A DNA stretch of 64,000 nucleotides from Lentzea jiangxiensis (GTDB lineage Bacteria > Actinomycetota > Actinomycetes > Mycobacteriales > Pseudonocardiaceae). Location of the stretch: the NCBI RefSeq assembly GCF_900104175.1, contig NZ_FNIX01000001.1:1191975-1255974 (forward strand), read 5' to 3'. Below, piece after piece: positions 1-11,067 of the stretch. A program made the position numbers and the translations under genes. Under the pieces are notes generated by a model, which worked only from the letters and a program-made list of their open reading frames with translations, did not search any database and was not told the DNA's origin. The number at the start of each line of letters is the position of its first letter. Positions within the stretch are counted from its first letter, which is position 1.

Positions 1-333
1 GTCGCCGCCACCGAGGCGAGCCTGAAGGCCTACGAGGACCTGGTGCAGAGCCTGGAGAAGACCGTCAACGGCCGGCGTGCGCGGCAGATCGCACGGTCCG
101 TGCTGCCCAATGCCACCGGCACCGAGATCGTGGTGACGGGCAACTACCGCTCGTGGCGGCACTTCATCGCGATGCGCGCGACCGAGCACATCAACGTCGA
201 GCTGCGCGAGCTCGCCGTCGCCTGCCTGCGCGAACTGGTCAAGGCCGCTCCCAACGCGTTCGCGGACTTCGTCATCTCGACACTCCCGGACGGCACGGAA
301 GTTGCCTCGAGCCCGCTCGTGGTTGAAGGCTGA
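1..333 (+). CDS. thyX: Flavin-dependent thymidylate synthase ThyX, C-terminal part
   Basis: The reading frame is open from base 1 and ends at a TGA at 331-333, so the 5' part of the gene lies outside the window. The roughly 110 visible residues contain the C-terminal ThyX signature around [12 protein letters not shown] and the following [11 protein letters not shown] helix, which bind FAD and dUMP in the family. ThyX makes dTMP from dUMP using methylene-tetrahydrofolate as carbon donor and FAD/NADPH as reductant, unlike ThyA. dapA and RNase J follow at 3.3-5.9 kb, the same order as in Mycobacterium (thyX-dapA-rnj), which supports the call. Confidence 0.93.
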   Translation, partial: VAATEASLKAYEDLVQSLEKTVNGRRARQIARSVLPNATGTEIVVTGNYRSWRHFIAMRATEHINVELRELAVACLRELVKAAPNAFADFVISTLPDGTEVASSPLVVEG

Positions 334-337
334 CGTC

Positions 338-739
338 ATGAAGCGGCTCATCGTGGACGTCCGGCCCGGCGAATACGCGGTCACGCGCCTGGCACCGGAC
401 GCACCCGTCCCCACCGGGCTGCTCGACCTCACCGACGTGCTGGTGTCCGTGACCAGGACCCCGGCCGAGCTGTCGATCATCGCGCCCGCGTCGTCCGCGC
501 CGGGCGGCGACGTGTCGGAGAAGGGCTGGCGGCTGCTCACCGTGCGGGGGCCGCTGGAGTTCACGCTCACCGGCATCATGGCCGCCCTCGCGGGTGAGCT
601 GGCGGCGGCGGGCGTCTCGCTGTTCGCGCTGTCCACTTACGACACCGACCACCTGCTCGTGAAGCAGGCCGACCTTGGCCGCGCCGTGGTGGCGTTGCGT
701 GCCGCAGGTCACGAACTGGTTGTAGCGCCGGAAGTCTAG
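338..739 (+). CDS. ACT domain-containing protein
   Basis: This 133-residue protein starts at the ATG at 338, four bases after the thyX stop, so it is probably cotranscribed with thyX. The C-terminal half, with FALSTYDTDHLLVK followed by a helix (LGRAVVALRAAGHEL), is typical of the small stand-alone ACT-domain proteins (COG3603 type) that bind amino acids. No catalytic domain is attached, so a ligand-binding or regulatory role is likely. The ligand cannot be read from the sequence. An in-frame upstream start at 302 is possible but would overlap thyX and adds residues of no ACT character. Confidence 0.8.
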   Translation: MKRLIVDVRPGEYAVTRLAPDAPVPTGLLDLTDVLVSVTRTPAELSIIAPASSAPGGDVSEKGWRLLTVRGPLEFTLTGIMAALAGELAAAGVSLFALSTYDTDHLLVKQADLGRAVVALRAAGHELVVAPEV

Positions 740-810
740 GAACCGATCCTCTGGTCGGCGGGTCTCAAGTACCGTCAACGCCCCCGGTTCCGAGGTTGTA
801 GGAGCGCACG

Positions 811-2250
811 TTGCACGGACAGGCAGTCGAACCACGCGTCATCGCGGGCAGGTACGCCCTGGTGGCGGAGCTCGGCCGCGGTGGCATGGGCATCGTGTGG
901 CGGGCCCAGGACCGTCACATCGGGCGTTTCGTCGCCATCAAGGAACTGCACCTGCCGGACGGCATCGCGCACGAGGAACGCCGTGTGCTCGAAGAGCGCG
1001 CTCTGCGTGAGGCGCGGACCGCCGGCAAGCTCAACGACCCCGCCGTCGTGACGGTCTACGACGCGATCAACGAGAACGGCACGACCTACATCGTCATGGA
1101 GCTGGTCGAGGCGGCGACGTTGTCGACGTTGATCGGCGCCCACGGCCCGATGCCGCCGAACCAGGTCGTCTCGATCGCGCTGCAGGCGTTGTCCGCGCTG
1201 GAGACCGCGCACGCGGCCGGGATCGTGCACCGGGACGTGAAGCCGGGCAACCTGATGGTCCGCCCGGACGGCAAGGTCAAGCTCACCGACTTCGGCATCG
1301 CGCAGGCCGTCGACGACCCGCGCCTCACGACCAGCGGCAGCCTCATCGGCTCGCCCGCCTACATGTCGCCGGAGCGCATCCACGGCCACGAGGCAGGCCC
1401 CGCCTCCGACCTGTGGGCGCTGGGCGCGACCCTCTGCTACGCCGTCGAGGGCTGGAGCCCGTTCGAGCGCTCCTCCACGGCCTCGACGCTGCACGCGATC
1501 ATGAGCGAGACCCCGCGCCTCACCCGCGCGACGGGCGTGCTCGGCGCCGTGATCACCGGTCTGCTGATCGCCGACCCGAACGCCCGCCTGTCCGGCCCGC
1601 AGGCCCGCGCGATGCTCTCCAGCATCGGCAACCAGCCGACGCCGCCCACCGGCATCCCGCCCCAGGCGACGCAGCAGTACCAGCAGCCCGCCGCCGACCC
1701 GGCGAAGAAGAAGCGCAACCGCGTCCTCGCGCTGGTCGGCGCCGCCGTGATCGCCGTGGCGGCGTTCACCGGCGGCATCTTCACGCACAGGGCCTTCACC
1801 GCGCCCGGAGGCACCAGCGGCAGCCAGGCGCTCACCTACGGCGAGGGCGCCGAGGTCCCGGTGTTCGGGCTGTACGAGAACACGTGCGGTCTCGGCGACG
1901 TCGCGCCGACCAAGCTGCTCAACTCCGACACCCGCGAGGAGTGCGACAAGCCGCACGACTTCGAGGTGTTCGACGTGATCGACACCCTGCCGCTGCAGTC
2001 GAGCCTGCCGGACGCGGCGTATCCGGGCGTCGACGCGCTGAAGAGCCTCGGCGTGGCGCGCTGCGAGATGACGCTGAACTCGGAGTGGATCAAGGACGGC
2101 TCGAAGCTCAGGCTCACCACCCTGATCCCCGGCGAAAAGGCGTGGACCAAGGACAAGAGCGGCAACGCCGACCGCAAGATCTGGTGCGTGGCCGGCAACA
2201 AGGACGGCAGCAAGCTCGACGGAAGCATCAGCACGAAGAAGGACAGCTGA
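811..2250 (+). CDS. Membrane serine/threonine protein kinase (PknB type)
   Basis: The 479-residue protein starts at a TTG preceded by AGGAG at 800-804. The N-terminal kinase domain spans residues ~14-270: glycine-rich loop GRGGMG at 22-27, ATP lysine K44, catalytic HRD at 140-142, DFG at 160-162 and the activation-segment SPE. A proline/glutamine-rich juxtamembrane stretch leads to one transmembrane helix at ~302-325. The ~150-residue extracellular part has several cysteines and no PASTA repeats, so its signal is unlikely to be muropeptide of the PknB kind. A small lipoprotein gene follows after two bases and may encode a sensory partner. This is a receptor-type Hanks kinase of unknown substrate. 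Confidence 0.92.
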   Translation: MHGQAVEPRVIAGRYALVAELGRGGMGIVWRAQDRHIGRFVAIKELHLPDGIAHEERRVLEERALREARTAGKLNDPAVVTVYDAINENGTTYIVMELVEAATLSTLIGAHGPMPPNQVVSIALQALSALETAHAAGIVHRDVKPGNLMVRPDGKVKLTDFGIAQAVDDPRLTTSGSLIGSPAYMSPERIHGHEAGPASDLWALGATLCYAVEGWSPFERSSTASTLHAIMSETPRLTRATGVLGAVITGLLIADPNARLSGPQARAMLSSIGNQPTPPTGIPPQATQQYQQPAADPAKKKRNRVLALVGAAVIAVAAFTGGIFTHRAFTAPGGTSGSQALTYGEGAEVPVFGLYENTCGLGDVAPTKLLNSDTREECDKPHDFEVFDVIDTLPLQSSLPDAAYPGVDALKSLGVARCEMTLNSEWIKDGSKLRLTTLIPGEKAWTKDKSGNADRKIWCVAGNKDGSKLDGSISTKKDS

Positions 2251-2252
2251 AC

Positions 2253-2666
2253 GTGAAGAGAAAGATCGCTCCCGCCCTGCTCGTCCTCGGCTGCGTGGCC
2301 GCGTTGACGGCCTGCGGGAACAACGAGGACAAGTTCGTCTCCGAGCTCAAGGCCGCCGGGTTCAGCAACCCCGGCGAGCCCAGCACGGAGAAGGAGAAGA
2401 AGTCCAAGAAGATCGGCAAGCGCACCGTCAAGTCCTCGGAGAAGACCATCGAGGTGGTGGTGCGGGTGAAGGGCTGCGACCTGGAGATGGCCAAGATCTC
2501 CGGCCAGTCCGGCTACTGGCTCGACGAGCTGCACGTGAACGGGCAGGAACCGGACTGGCCCGGCTACCCGGAGAACCTGAACCGCGACCAGGTCGTCAAG
2601 CTGTTCGCGGACAGCTCGACCAAGCCGGCGGGGTTCCAGGGCTGTTACCGGCCGAACGAGCCCTGA
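2253..2666 (+). CDS. Putative secreted lipoprotein, unknown function
   Basis: The 137-residue product starts at the GTG at 2253, two bases after the kinase stop codon. It has a basic N-terminus, a hydrophobic segment and a lipobox LTAC (cysteine at ~21), so it should be lipidated and anchored outside the membrane. The mature part is short, charged and lysine-rich, with two further cysteines (in VKGCDLEM and QGCYRPNEP) that could form a disulphide. I recognise no domain. Its position directly behind a receptor kinase suggests a shared transcript and possibly a ligand or accessory role for the kinase ectodomain, which is inference only. Confidence 0.78.
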   Translation: MKRKIAPALLVLGCVAALTACGNNEDKFVSELKAAGFSNPGEPSTEKEKKSKKIGKRTVKSSEKTIEVVVRVKGCDLEMAKISGQSGYWLDELHVNGQEPDWPGYPENLNRDQVVKLFADSSTKPAGFQGCYRPNEP

Positions 2667-2691
2667 CCCGCCGCTGTGGTGCAATGGTCGG

Positions 2692-3285
2692 GTGAGTCTC
2701 GCCCGCGATGAACGCAAGGCACTCGTCGACCTGATGACCGAGCTCGGCCCGGACGCGCCCACGCTGTGCGACCCCTGGCGGACCTTGGACCTGGCCGCGC
2801 ACCTCGCCGTCCGCGAGAGGCGCCCCGACGCCGCACCCGGCATCGTGCTGCCGGTCCTCGCCAAGTGGACCGGGAAGGTCCAGGAGGACTACACGCACAA
2901 GGCGTGGAGCGAGCTCCTGGACCTGGTGCGCACACCGCCGTTCTGGATCAAGCCGGTCGACGACCTGATGAACACTGCCGAGTACTTCGTGCACCACGAG
3001 GACGTGCGGCGCGCCCAGGCCGACTGGGAGCCACGGCCGTACGACGCGCGGCGTGAGGCGACGCTGTGGAAGGTGCTGCCGCTCACCGCGCGCATGGCGT
3101 ACAGGTCGTCGCCGGTCGGCGTCACCCTGGTGCGCCCCGACGGCGAGCACCTCGTCGCCAAGCAGGGCGCGAACGGCGTGGTGATCACGGGTGAGGTGCC
3201 CGAGCTGGTCATGCTCGCGTTCGGGCGCGACCAGGCCCGTGTGGAATACAGCGGTGACGCCGACTCGGTGCAACGCGTGCGGTCG

Positions 3286-3303
<18 letters not shown>
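2692..3303 (+). CDS. TIGR03085-type metal-binding protein (DinB/MDMPI fold)
   Basis: The 203-residue protein begins at a GTG. The first ~100 residues (LARDERKALVDLM, LCDPWRTLDLAAHLAVRER, DLMNTAEYFVHHEDVRRA) match the actinobacterial maleylpyruvate isomerase N-terminal/DinB-like four-helix fold. The histidines in AAHLAVRE and FVHHEDVRR are at the usual metal-binding positions. The C-terminal half resembles the small domain of TIGR03085/TIGR03083 proteins. Family members are proposed to use mycothiol, but most, including this one, have no assigned substrate. It sits between the kinase/lipoprotein pair and dapA with no shared overlap. Confidence 0.75.
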
Positions 3304-5895
<2,592 letters not shown>

Positions 5896-5944
5896 CACTT
5901 CGGGTGGAATAGCAGAATTTCCGTGACCCTGCTGTGATCTGCGT

Positions 5945-5989
5945 CCCCCTCGTCCGATAAGGTTTGATCCCAGACCATGGACGAGGGGG
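5945..5989 (+). promoter_or_regulatory. Perfect 11-bp inverted repeat overlapping the RBS of the lone atpB
   Basis: CCCCCTCGTCC at 5945-5955 pairs exactly with GGACGAGGGGG at 5979-5989 around a 23-base loop. The right arm contains GAGGGGG, the only plausible Shine-Dalgarno for the ATG at 5998. The structure could end rnj transcription, although no T-run follows, or hide the ribosome site of the next gene. Confidence 0.5.
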
Positions 5990-5997
5990 TTCGCCCA

Positions 5998-6795
5998 ATG
6001 GCCGACGTCTTCAGCCCGCCGGGCAAAGACGACATTCTCCTTCCATCGATCTTCACCTGGCACGACCCGTTCGGTCTGCCGTTCGACGTCCCGGTGACCA
6101 AACCGCAGGTCCTGCTGGTCCTGTCCGTCGTGATCATCCTGACGTTCTTCCTGGTCACCACCAGGAACCTGGAGCTCGTCCCGTCGCGCTGGCAGTTCGC
6201 CGCCGAATCGGTCTACGACTTCGGCCGCAACACGATCGCGCGGGAGCAGATCGGCGCCAAGGAATTCGCGCCGTACGTGCCGTTGATCGTCAGCATCTTC
6301 TGCTTCGTGCTCGTGAACAACCTCTACGGGCTCATCCCGCTCGTGCAGTTCCCGACCTTCACGCACAGCGGCTTCCCGTTCGCCGTCGCGCTGCTCGTGG
6401 TCTTCCCGCTCTACCACTACGTGGGCATCCGCAAGTTCGGCCTGAAGGGCTACCTGCGCAACCAGTTCGTCATCCCGGACGTGCCGAAGCCGGTGCTGTG
6501 GGGACTGCTGATCCCGACCGAGGTGATCCTGAAGTTCTTCTTCGACCCGTTCAACCTCGCCATCCGGGTGTTCGCGGCGATGTTCGCGGGGCACCTGCTG
6601 ATCCTGGTGTTCACGCTCGGCAGCGAGTTCATGCTGCTGCAAGCGCCGATCTACCTGAAGCCGGTGTCGGCGCTGGGGTTCGCGCTGGCGATCGCGCTGT
6701 TCTTCCTGGAGGCGCTGGTGCAGGTGCTGCAGGCGTACATCTTCGCGTTGCTGTCGGCGCACTTCATCGGGCGCGCGCTGGCCGAGCAGCACTAG
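5998..6795 (+). CDS. Orphan F0F1 ATP synthase subunit a paralogue
   Basis: The 265-residue, five-to-six-helix protein has the subunit a (AtpB) fold, including the helix with the essential proton-channel arginine (R190 in FNLAIRVFAAM) and a C-terminal FFLEALVQVLQAYIFALLSAHF helix like that of authentic a subunits. In E. coli the arginine is followed by LFGN; here G and N of that motif are both alanine. No genes for subunits b, c, delta or the F1 part are nearby, so this is not the main atp operon. ATG 5998 is preferred over 5977 because GAGGGGG lies at 5983-5989; 5977 lies in the loop of the hairpin. The role is unknown: a second rotor-associated a subunit or a divergent channel. Confidence 0.8.
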   Translation: MADVFSPPGKDDILLPSIFTWHDPFGLPFDVPVTKPQVLLVLSVVIILTFFLVTTRNLELVPSRWQFAAESVYDFGRNTIAREQIGAKEFAPYVPLIVSIFCFVLVNNLYGLIPLVQFPTFTHSGFPFAVALLVVFPLYHYVGIRKFGLKGYLRNQFVIPDVPKPVLWGLLIPTEVILKFFFDPFNLAIRVFAAMFAGHLLILVFTLGSEFMLLQAPIYLKPVSALGFALAIALFFLEALVQVLQAYIFALLSAHFIGRALAEQH

Positions 6796-6813
6796 ACCGC
6801 CCACCCCGAGCGC

Positions 6814-7428
6814 TCAGGGGCGCTGGCACACCAGGTGCAGCGACTCCTCGGGCGTGGCGCCGGGGAACGAGGGCGTGAACACCGGACGGCTCCGGCGCAC
6901 GACCCGCAGGCCGACCTCGCCGAGGTGCTTCTCGAAGTTCTCCTCGGAGAACGACGACACCTGGATCTCCTGGCCCATCCAGGGCAGGGTGACCTGCTCG
7001 ACGTCGATCGCCACCGTGGCGAGGAAGAAGTGGCCGCCGGGCCGCAGCCACGCGGAGATCCGGCCGAGGGTCCGGACGATCTCGGCCTGGGTCATCTGCA
7101 GCAGCGAGAAGACCGCGCAGATGACGTCCCACGAGCCGGGCGGTGACTCGAAGTCGCGGATGTCGATCTTGTGGAACGTGGCGTCGGGAACCTGGGAGGA
7201 CGCGAGGTCGACCATGACGGGCGAGACGTCGAGGCCGGTGACCCTCATGCCGGCCTTGGCGAGGGTGCGCGCCACGGGAACGCCTGTGCCACAACCGATG
7301 TCGAGCACCCGCGAGCCCGAGGGCTGCGTCGCGGCGAACCAGGCGAGAGTGCCGTGCAGTGCCGGCTGGTGCGACCAGGCGCGTTGGTACTCCAGCCCGA
7401 GCGTGTCGAAGACCTCGGCCGCGTTCAT
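6814..7428 (-). CDS. Class I SAM-dependent methyltransferase
   Basis: The 204-residue protein starts at the ATG at 7428-7426 with GAGGAG just upstream on the minus strand. Motif I (VLDIGCGTGVP) and the acidic end of strand 2 (GLDVSP) form the SAM pocket, and LRPGGHFFLATV is the post-motif segment of small-molecule methyltransferases. The N-terminus is short and gives no clue to substrate. It is convergent with the atpB-like gene and divergent from the SARP regulator, with ~105 bases between the two divergent starts. A methyltransferase also follows rnj in Mycobacterium; whether it is the same family is not tested. Confidence 0.85.
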   Translation of the reverse strand: MNAAEVFDTLGLEYQRAWSHQPALHGTLAWFAATQPSGSRVLDIGCGTGVPVARTLAKAGMRVTGLDVSPVMVDLASSQVPDATFHKIDIRDFESPPGSWDVICAVFSLLQMTQAEIVRTLGRISAWLRPGGHFFLATVAIDVEQVTLPWMGQEIQVSSFSEENFEKHLGEVGLRVVRRSRPVFTPSFPGATPEESLHLVCQRP

Positions 7429-7533
7429 GCCCTGCTCCTCATTTCGGCCCAATCCACCTCTTGTGAAGTGTGGAGAACTCCTCTGCACGGCTTCTGGATG
7501 GCTTCTGGACGGATCCTGACGGTAGGTTGCCGG

Positions 7534-10338
7534 ATGACTGCGGACAGCGACGAAGTGAGACGGAAGTTGCAGAACGAGTTGCGCGTCAGCTTGCTGGGCG
7601 CGCTCGCGGCCACGGTGGGCGGCGAGGCGCTCGCGCTCGGTCCGCCGCGGCAGAGGGCTGTGCTGGCCGTGCTCGCGTTGCGGGCGAACCACGTCGTGTC
7701 GCGCAGCGAACTGATCGACGCGGTCTGGGGTGACGAGCCGCCGGCCAGTGCCGACAACGGCATCCACACCTACGTCGCGGGACTCCGCAGGCTCTTCGAA
7801 CCCGGCAGGGCTTCGCGCGCGCCGAGCTCCGTGCTGCTCTCCACGGACGCCGGATATTTGCTGAGGCTCCCATCCGGCAGTTCGGACGCCGCCGTGTTCC
7901 GCGCTCGTCTGGACGAGGCCGCGCGTCTGCGTGAGAAGCCCGCAGAGGCCCTCGCGCAGTTCGACGCGGCGTTGGGACTGTGGCGTGGCGTCGCTCTCGA
8001 AGGCGTGCCGGGGCCGTTCGCTGCGGTGGAACGCGCGCGCTTGGCCGAAATGCGGCTCACGGCCGTGGAGCAGCGTGCGGCGTTGATGCTGTCGGTCGGG
8101 CGTGAGGCCGAGGTGGCGGCGGAGCTGACGACGCTGGTGAGCGCGCACCCGTTGCGGGAGAGGCTGCACGGCTTGCTGATGTCGGCGCTGTACCGCGGCG
8201 GCCGGCAGGCGGAGGCGCTCGCCGTCTACGCGGACCTGCGCCGGTTGCTGATCGAGGAGCTCGGCATCGAGCCCGGCCCGGAACTGCGCCGGCTCCACGA
8301 GCAGCTGCTCGTCGGCCGCCACGACCCGGAGCCCGAACCGGCGGCGCCCGTGCTCGTGCCCGTTCAGCTCCCGCACGAGGTCCGCGACTTCACGGGGCGT
8401 GAGAAGGAGCTGGCGAAGCTCGCCGAAGTCGTTCCGCACGACCACTCGCCGGTGCTCGTCGCGATCACCGGCACCGGCGGCGTCGGCAAGACGGCGCTCG
8501 CGGTCAAGTTCGCGCACCAGGTGGCGGCGCGCTTCCCGGACGGGCAGCTGCACGTCGACCTGCGCGGCTTCGACGCGTCGTCACCGCCGGTGCAGCCCTC
8601 GGCCGCGTTGCACCAGCTGCTGCAGAGCCTCGGCGTGCCGGCCGAACGCATCCCGGACGACCTGCCCTCGAGATCCGCGCTCTACCGCAGCGTCCTGGCG
8701 GGCAAACGGGTCCTGGTGCTGCTCGACAACGCGCGGCTGGCCGAGCAGGTCCGCCCGCTGCTGCCGGGACGGTCGACGTCGATGGTGCTCGTGACGAGCC
8801 GCAACCACCTCGGCGGGCTCGTCGCGCGCGACGGTGCGCACTCGGTGACGTTGTCGACCCTCACGCGCGACGAAGGCCTGGCGCTGCTGACCTCGGCGGT
8901 GGGCGCGGACCGCGTCGAGGCCGAACCCGAGGCCGCCGCGAAGCTCGTCGAACTGTGCGGGCACCTGCCGCTGGCGGTGCGGATCGCGGCCGAACGGGTC
9001 GTCACGCGGCCGCACCTCACGCTGGCCGACCTGGCGAGCGACCTCGCTGACGAGCGCGACCGGTTGAACGTGCTGGCGACGGGCGACGACGAGGACACGG
9101 CGGTGCGCGCCGCCTTCTCGTGGTCGTACCTGGCGCTGAGACCCGACGCGGCGAGGGCGTTCCGGCTGATCGGCCTGCACCCCGGCGCCGAGATCAGCCT
9201 GAACGCCGTCGCCGCGCTGGCGGGTGTGCCGGTGCCGCGGGCTCGGGCGTTGCTCGACGTGCTGGCGGGCGGGCACATGATCGAGGAGGTCGCGCGCGGC
9301 CGGTTCCGGCTGCACGACCTGCTCCGCCTGTACGCCACGGAGCTCAGCGCCGCGGAGGAGTCGGCGGGCGGGCGCGGCGAGGCCGTGGAACGCCTGCTGC
9401 GGTGGTACTTCGACACCGCGAACGCCGCGGGCACCGTCATCGCGCCGCCGGACCACCCGGCGTTCCTGCTGCCGGCGCTGTCCACACAGGACTTCACCAC
9501 GCACGACGAGGCGTTCCGCTGGTGCCGCGCGGAGTCCGCGAACCTGCTCGCGGTGACGCGGCTCGCCGAAGAGGAGCATTCGCCCGCGGCGTGGCAGATT
9601 CCGCTCGCGCTGTGGAACTACTTCATCGTGTCGAGCGCTCTGGACGAGTGGACCCGCGCGTACCGCATCGCGGAACGCGCCGCCGCTCGTGACGGCGACC
9701 AGGCAGCGCGCGCCTGGGCGGTGCACGGTCTGGGGCTCGCGGCGTTCCGCGGCCAGCGCTTCGCCGACGCCCTGGAGCTGTTCGACCGCGCGCTGGCGGT
9801 CCGCCGCGAGATCGACGACCGGGTTGGTGCCGCGTGGAGCCTTACCGGCCTCGGCATGGCGTACGGCGGGCTGCGCCGGTTCGACCTGGCCGTCGAGCGG
9901 TTCGGCGAGGCGCTGGACCGGCACGCGGAGGTCGGCTCGTGGTTCGGCGAGGGCGGCACGAGGCTGTTCCTGAGCGACATCCTGCGGCTGGCCGGGCGGT
10001 ACGAGGAGTCGCTGACGTCGGCGAACAGGGCGTTCGACGTGATGGACTCGCACGGCGCCGTGCACGGCAAGGCGATGGCGCTGGTGAGCATCGGCTGGGC
10101 GCTTGTGAAGCTGGGACAACGGGTCGAGGCGCGCGAGTCGTTCCGCGAGGCGGTGGGCTTCCTGCGCGTGCTCGGCGACCGCAAGAGCCTCGCGGAGGCG
10201 TTGCACGGGGTGGGCGAGGCGAGCGCCGCGCAGCCGGAGGTGGCGCGCACCCACCTGCTGGAGGCGCTGACGATCTACGAGGACTACGACCACCCGCTCA
10301 CCCCGGAAGTGCGGGCGCGGTTGCACGAGCTCTCCTAG
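7534..10338 (+). CDS. AfsR/SARP-family transcriptional regulator with NB-ARC and TPR domains
   Basis: The 934-residue protein has an OmpR-type winged-helix domain (~15-95, with VVSRSELIDAVWG), a bacterial transcriptional activation domain (~105-250, ending EELGIEPGPELRRLHEQLL), an NB-ARC/STAND ATPase with P-loop GTGGVGKTA near residue 313, and TPR-like helical repeats to the C-terminus. AfsR-type SARPs activate secondary-metabolite or morphological genes after ATP-dependent assembly. ATG 7534 is five bases after TAGGTT (7523-7528), which suggests a leaderless mRNA; an upstream in-frame extension to 7171 overlaps the opposite-strand methyltransferase and was not used. No biosynthetic cluster is adjacent, so the target is unknown. 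Confidence 0.9.
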   Translation: MTADSDEVRRKLQNELRVSLLGALAATVGGEALALGPPRQRAVLAVLALRANHVVSRSELIDAVWGDEPPASADNGIHTYVAGLRRLFEPGRASRAPSSVLLSTDAGYLLRLPSGSSDAAVFRARLDEAARLREKPAEALAQFDAALGLWRGVALEGVPGPFAAVERARLAEMRLTAVEQRAALMLSVGREAEVAAELTTLVSAHPLRERLHGLLMSALYRGGRQAEALAVYADLRRLLIEELGIEPGPELRRLHEQLLVGRHDPEPEPAAPVLVPVQLPHEVRDFTGREKELAKLAEVVPHDHSPVLVAITGTGGVGKTALAVKFAHQVAARFPDGQLHVDLRGFDASSPPVQPSAALHQLLQSLGVPAERIPDDLPSRSALYRSVLAGKRVLVLLDNARLAEQVRPLLPGRSTSMVLVTSRNHLGGLVARDGAHSVTLSTLTRDEGLALLTSAVGADRVEAEPEAAAKLVELCGHLPLAVRIAAERVVTRPHLTLADLASDLADERDRLNVLATGDDEDTAVRAAFSWSYLALRPDAARAFRLIGLHPGAEISLNAVAALAGVPVPRARALLDVLAGGHMIEEVARGRFRLHDLLRLYATELSAAEESAGGRGEAVERLLRWYFDTANAAGTVIAPPDHPAFLLPALSTQDFTTHDEAFRWCRAESANLLAVTRLAEEEHSPAAWQIPLALWNYFIVSSALDEWTRAYRIAERAAARDGDQAARAWAVHGLGLAAFRGQRFADALELFDRALAVRREIDDRVGAAWSLTGLGMAYGGLRRFDLAVERFGEALDRHAEVGSWFGEGGTRLFLSDILRLAGRYEESLTSANRAFDVMDSHGAVHGKAMALVSIGWALVKLGQRVEARESFREAVGFLRVLGDRKSLAEALHGVGEASAAQPEVARTHLLEALTIYEDYDHPLTPEVRARLHELS

Positions 10339-10367
10339 GGGTGATCCCCGATGCGCGCTGCCTGATG

Positions 10368-10382
10368 TGTAGGCAAGCTACA
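10368..10382. promoter_or_regulatory. Small dyad upstream of the membrane protein gene
   Basis: TGTAG and CTACA flank a five-base centre (10368-10382), ending five bases before the ATG at 10387. The position suits an operator of a MarR/TetR/GntR-type regulator, but the arms are short and chance is possible. Confidence 0.25.
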
Positions 10383-10386
10383 TGTC

Positions 10387-11067
10387 ATGCAGAAGCGCGC
10401 CCGAACGTTGCTGGTGTGGTTGCACGTCGTCACGTCCGTCGGCTGGATGAGCCAGGCCGTCGCGTTGCTGGCGTTGTTGCTGTACGGCATGGAATCCGGT
10501 GATGTCAGCGCGTTCGAGATGGCGCGCTTCCTCGACCACCGGGTGCTCGCCGTCATGGCCAACATCAGCGCCTTCACCGGCATGATGCTCAGCGCCACGA
10601 CACCGTGGGGCTACTTCCGGCACTGGTGGGTGCTCACCAAGTTCGTGATCACCGTCGTGCAGCTCTACGTCGGCATCTTCATCCTCAGCGACAACCTGGA
10701 GGCGGCCGCGCACGGCCACGTCACGGCGTGGATGCCGGTGGGCACCTCGCTCATGATCAGCGCGATCGCGTTCCAGGCCTGGCTGAGCGTGGCGAAACCG
10801 TGGGGCCGCACGCCGTGGGCGGACCCGAAGGTCAAGCTGCCCACGGCGAGCACGGCGGTGTTCGTCGTCGCGCTGGTCGTTCCGCTGGCCGACGTCGCGG
10901 TCAGCCTCCGCACGGGTGGACCGAGGCCGTTGTTCATGCTGGTGACGGTGATCGCCTACTCGATCACGCGAGCCGCCAGGGGGAGGAGCCGGTCGTCGGA
11001 CGCGTCGGGTCGTGGAACTTCGGGAGGTCCGGCTCGTCGAGGCGCAACGGCACCAAGTTCTCGGTGA
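10387..11067 (+). CDS. DUF2269-like integral membrane protein
   Basis: The 226-residue product has about five hydrophobic helices in its first 190 residues and a basic, low-complexity tail. The first helix (LLVWLHVVTSVGWMSQAVALLALLL) and the spacing of later helices resemble the small DUF2269-type actinobacterial membrane proteins. No catalytic or transport motif is visible. The gene converges with the acyltransferase gene and the two overlap by 104 bases at their 3' ends; the unusual tail of this protein lies entirely in that overlap, so the true stop may have moved recently. Confidence 0.65.
   Translation: MQKRARTLLVWLHVVTSVGWMSQAVALLALLLYGMESGDVSAFEMARFLDHRVLAVMANISAFTGMMLSATTPWGYFRHWWVLTKFVITVVQLYVGIFILSDNLEAAAHGHVTAWMPVGTSLMISAIAFQAWLSVAKPWGRTPWADPKVKLPTASTAVFVVALVVPLADVAVSLRTGGPRPLFMLVTVIAYSITRAARGRSRSSDASGRGTSGGPARRGATAPSSR

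Noticed and set aside
7429-8553. N-terminal extension of the methyltransferase at 6814
   Set aside because: The extension overlaps the SARP gene; a good Shine-Dalgarno and family start are at 7428.
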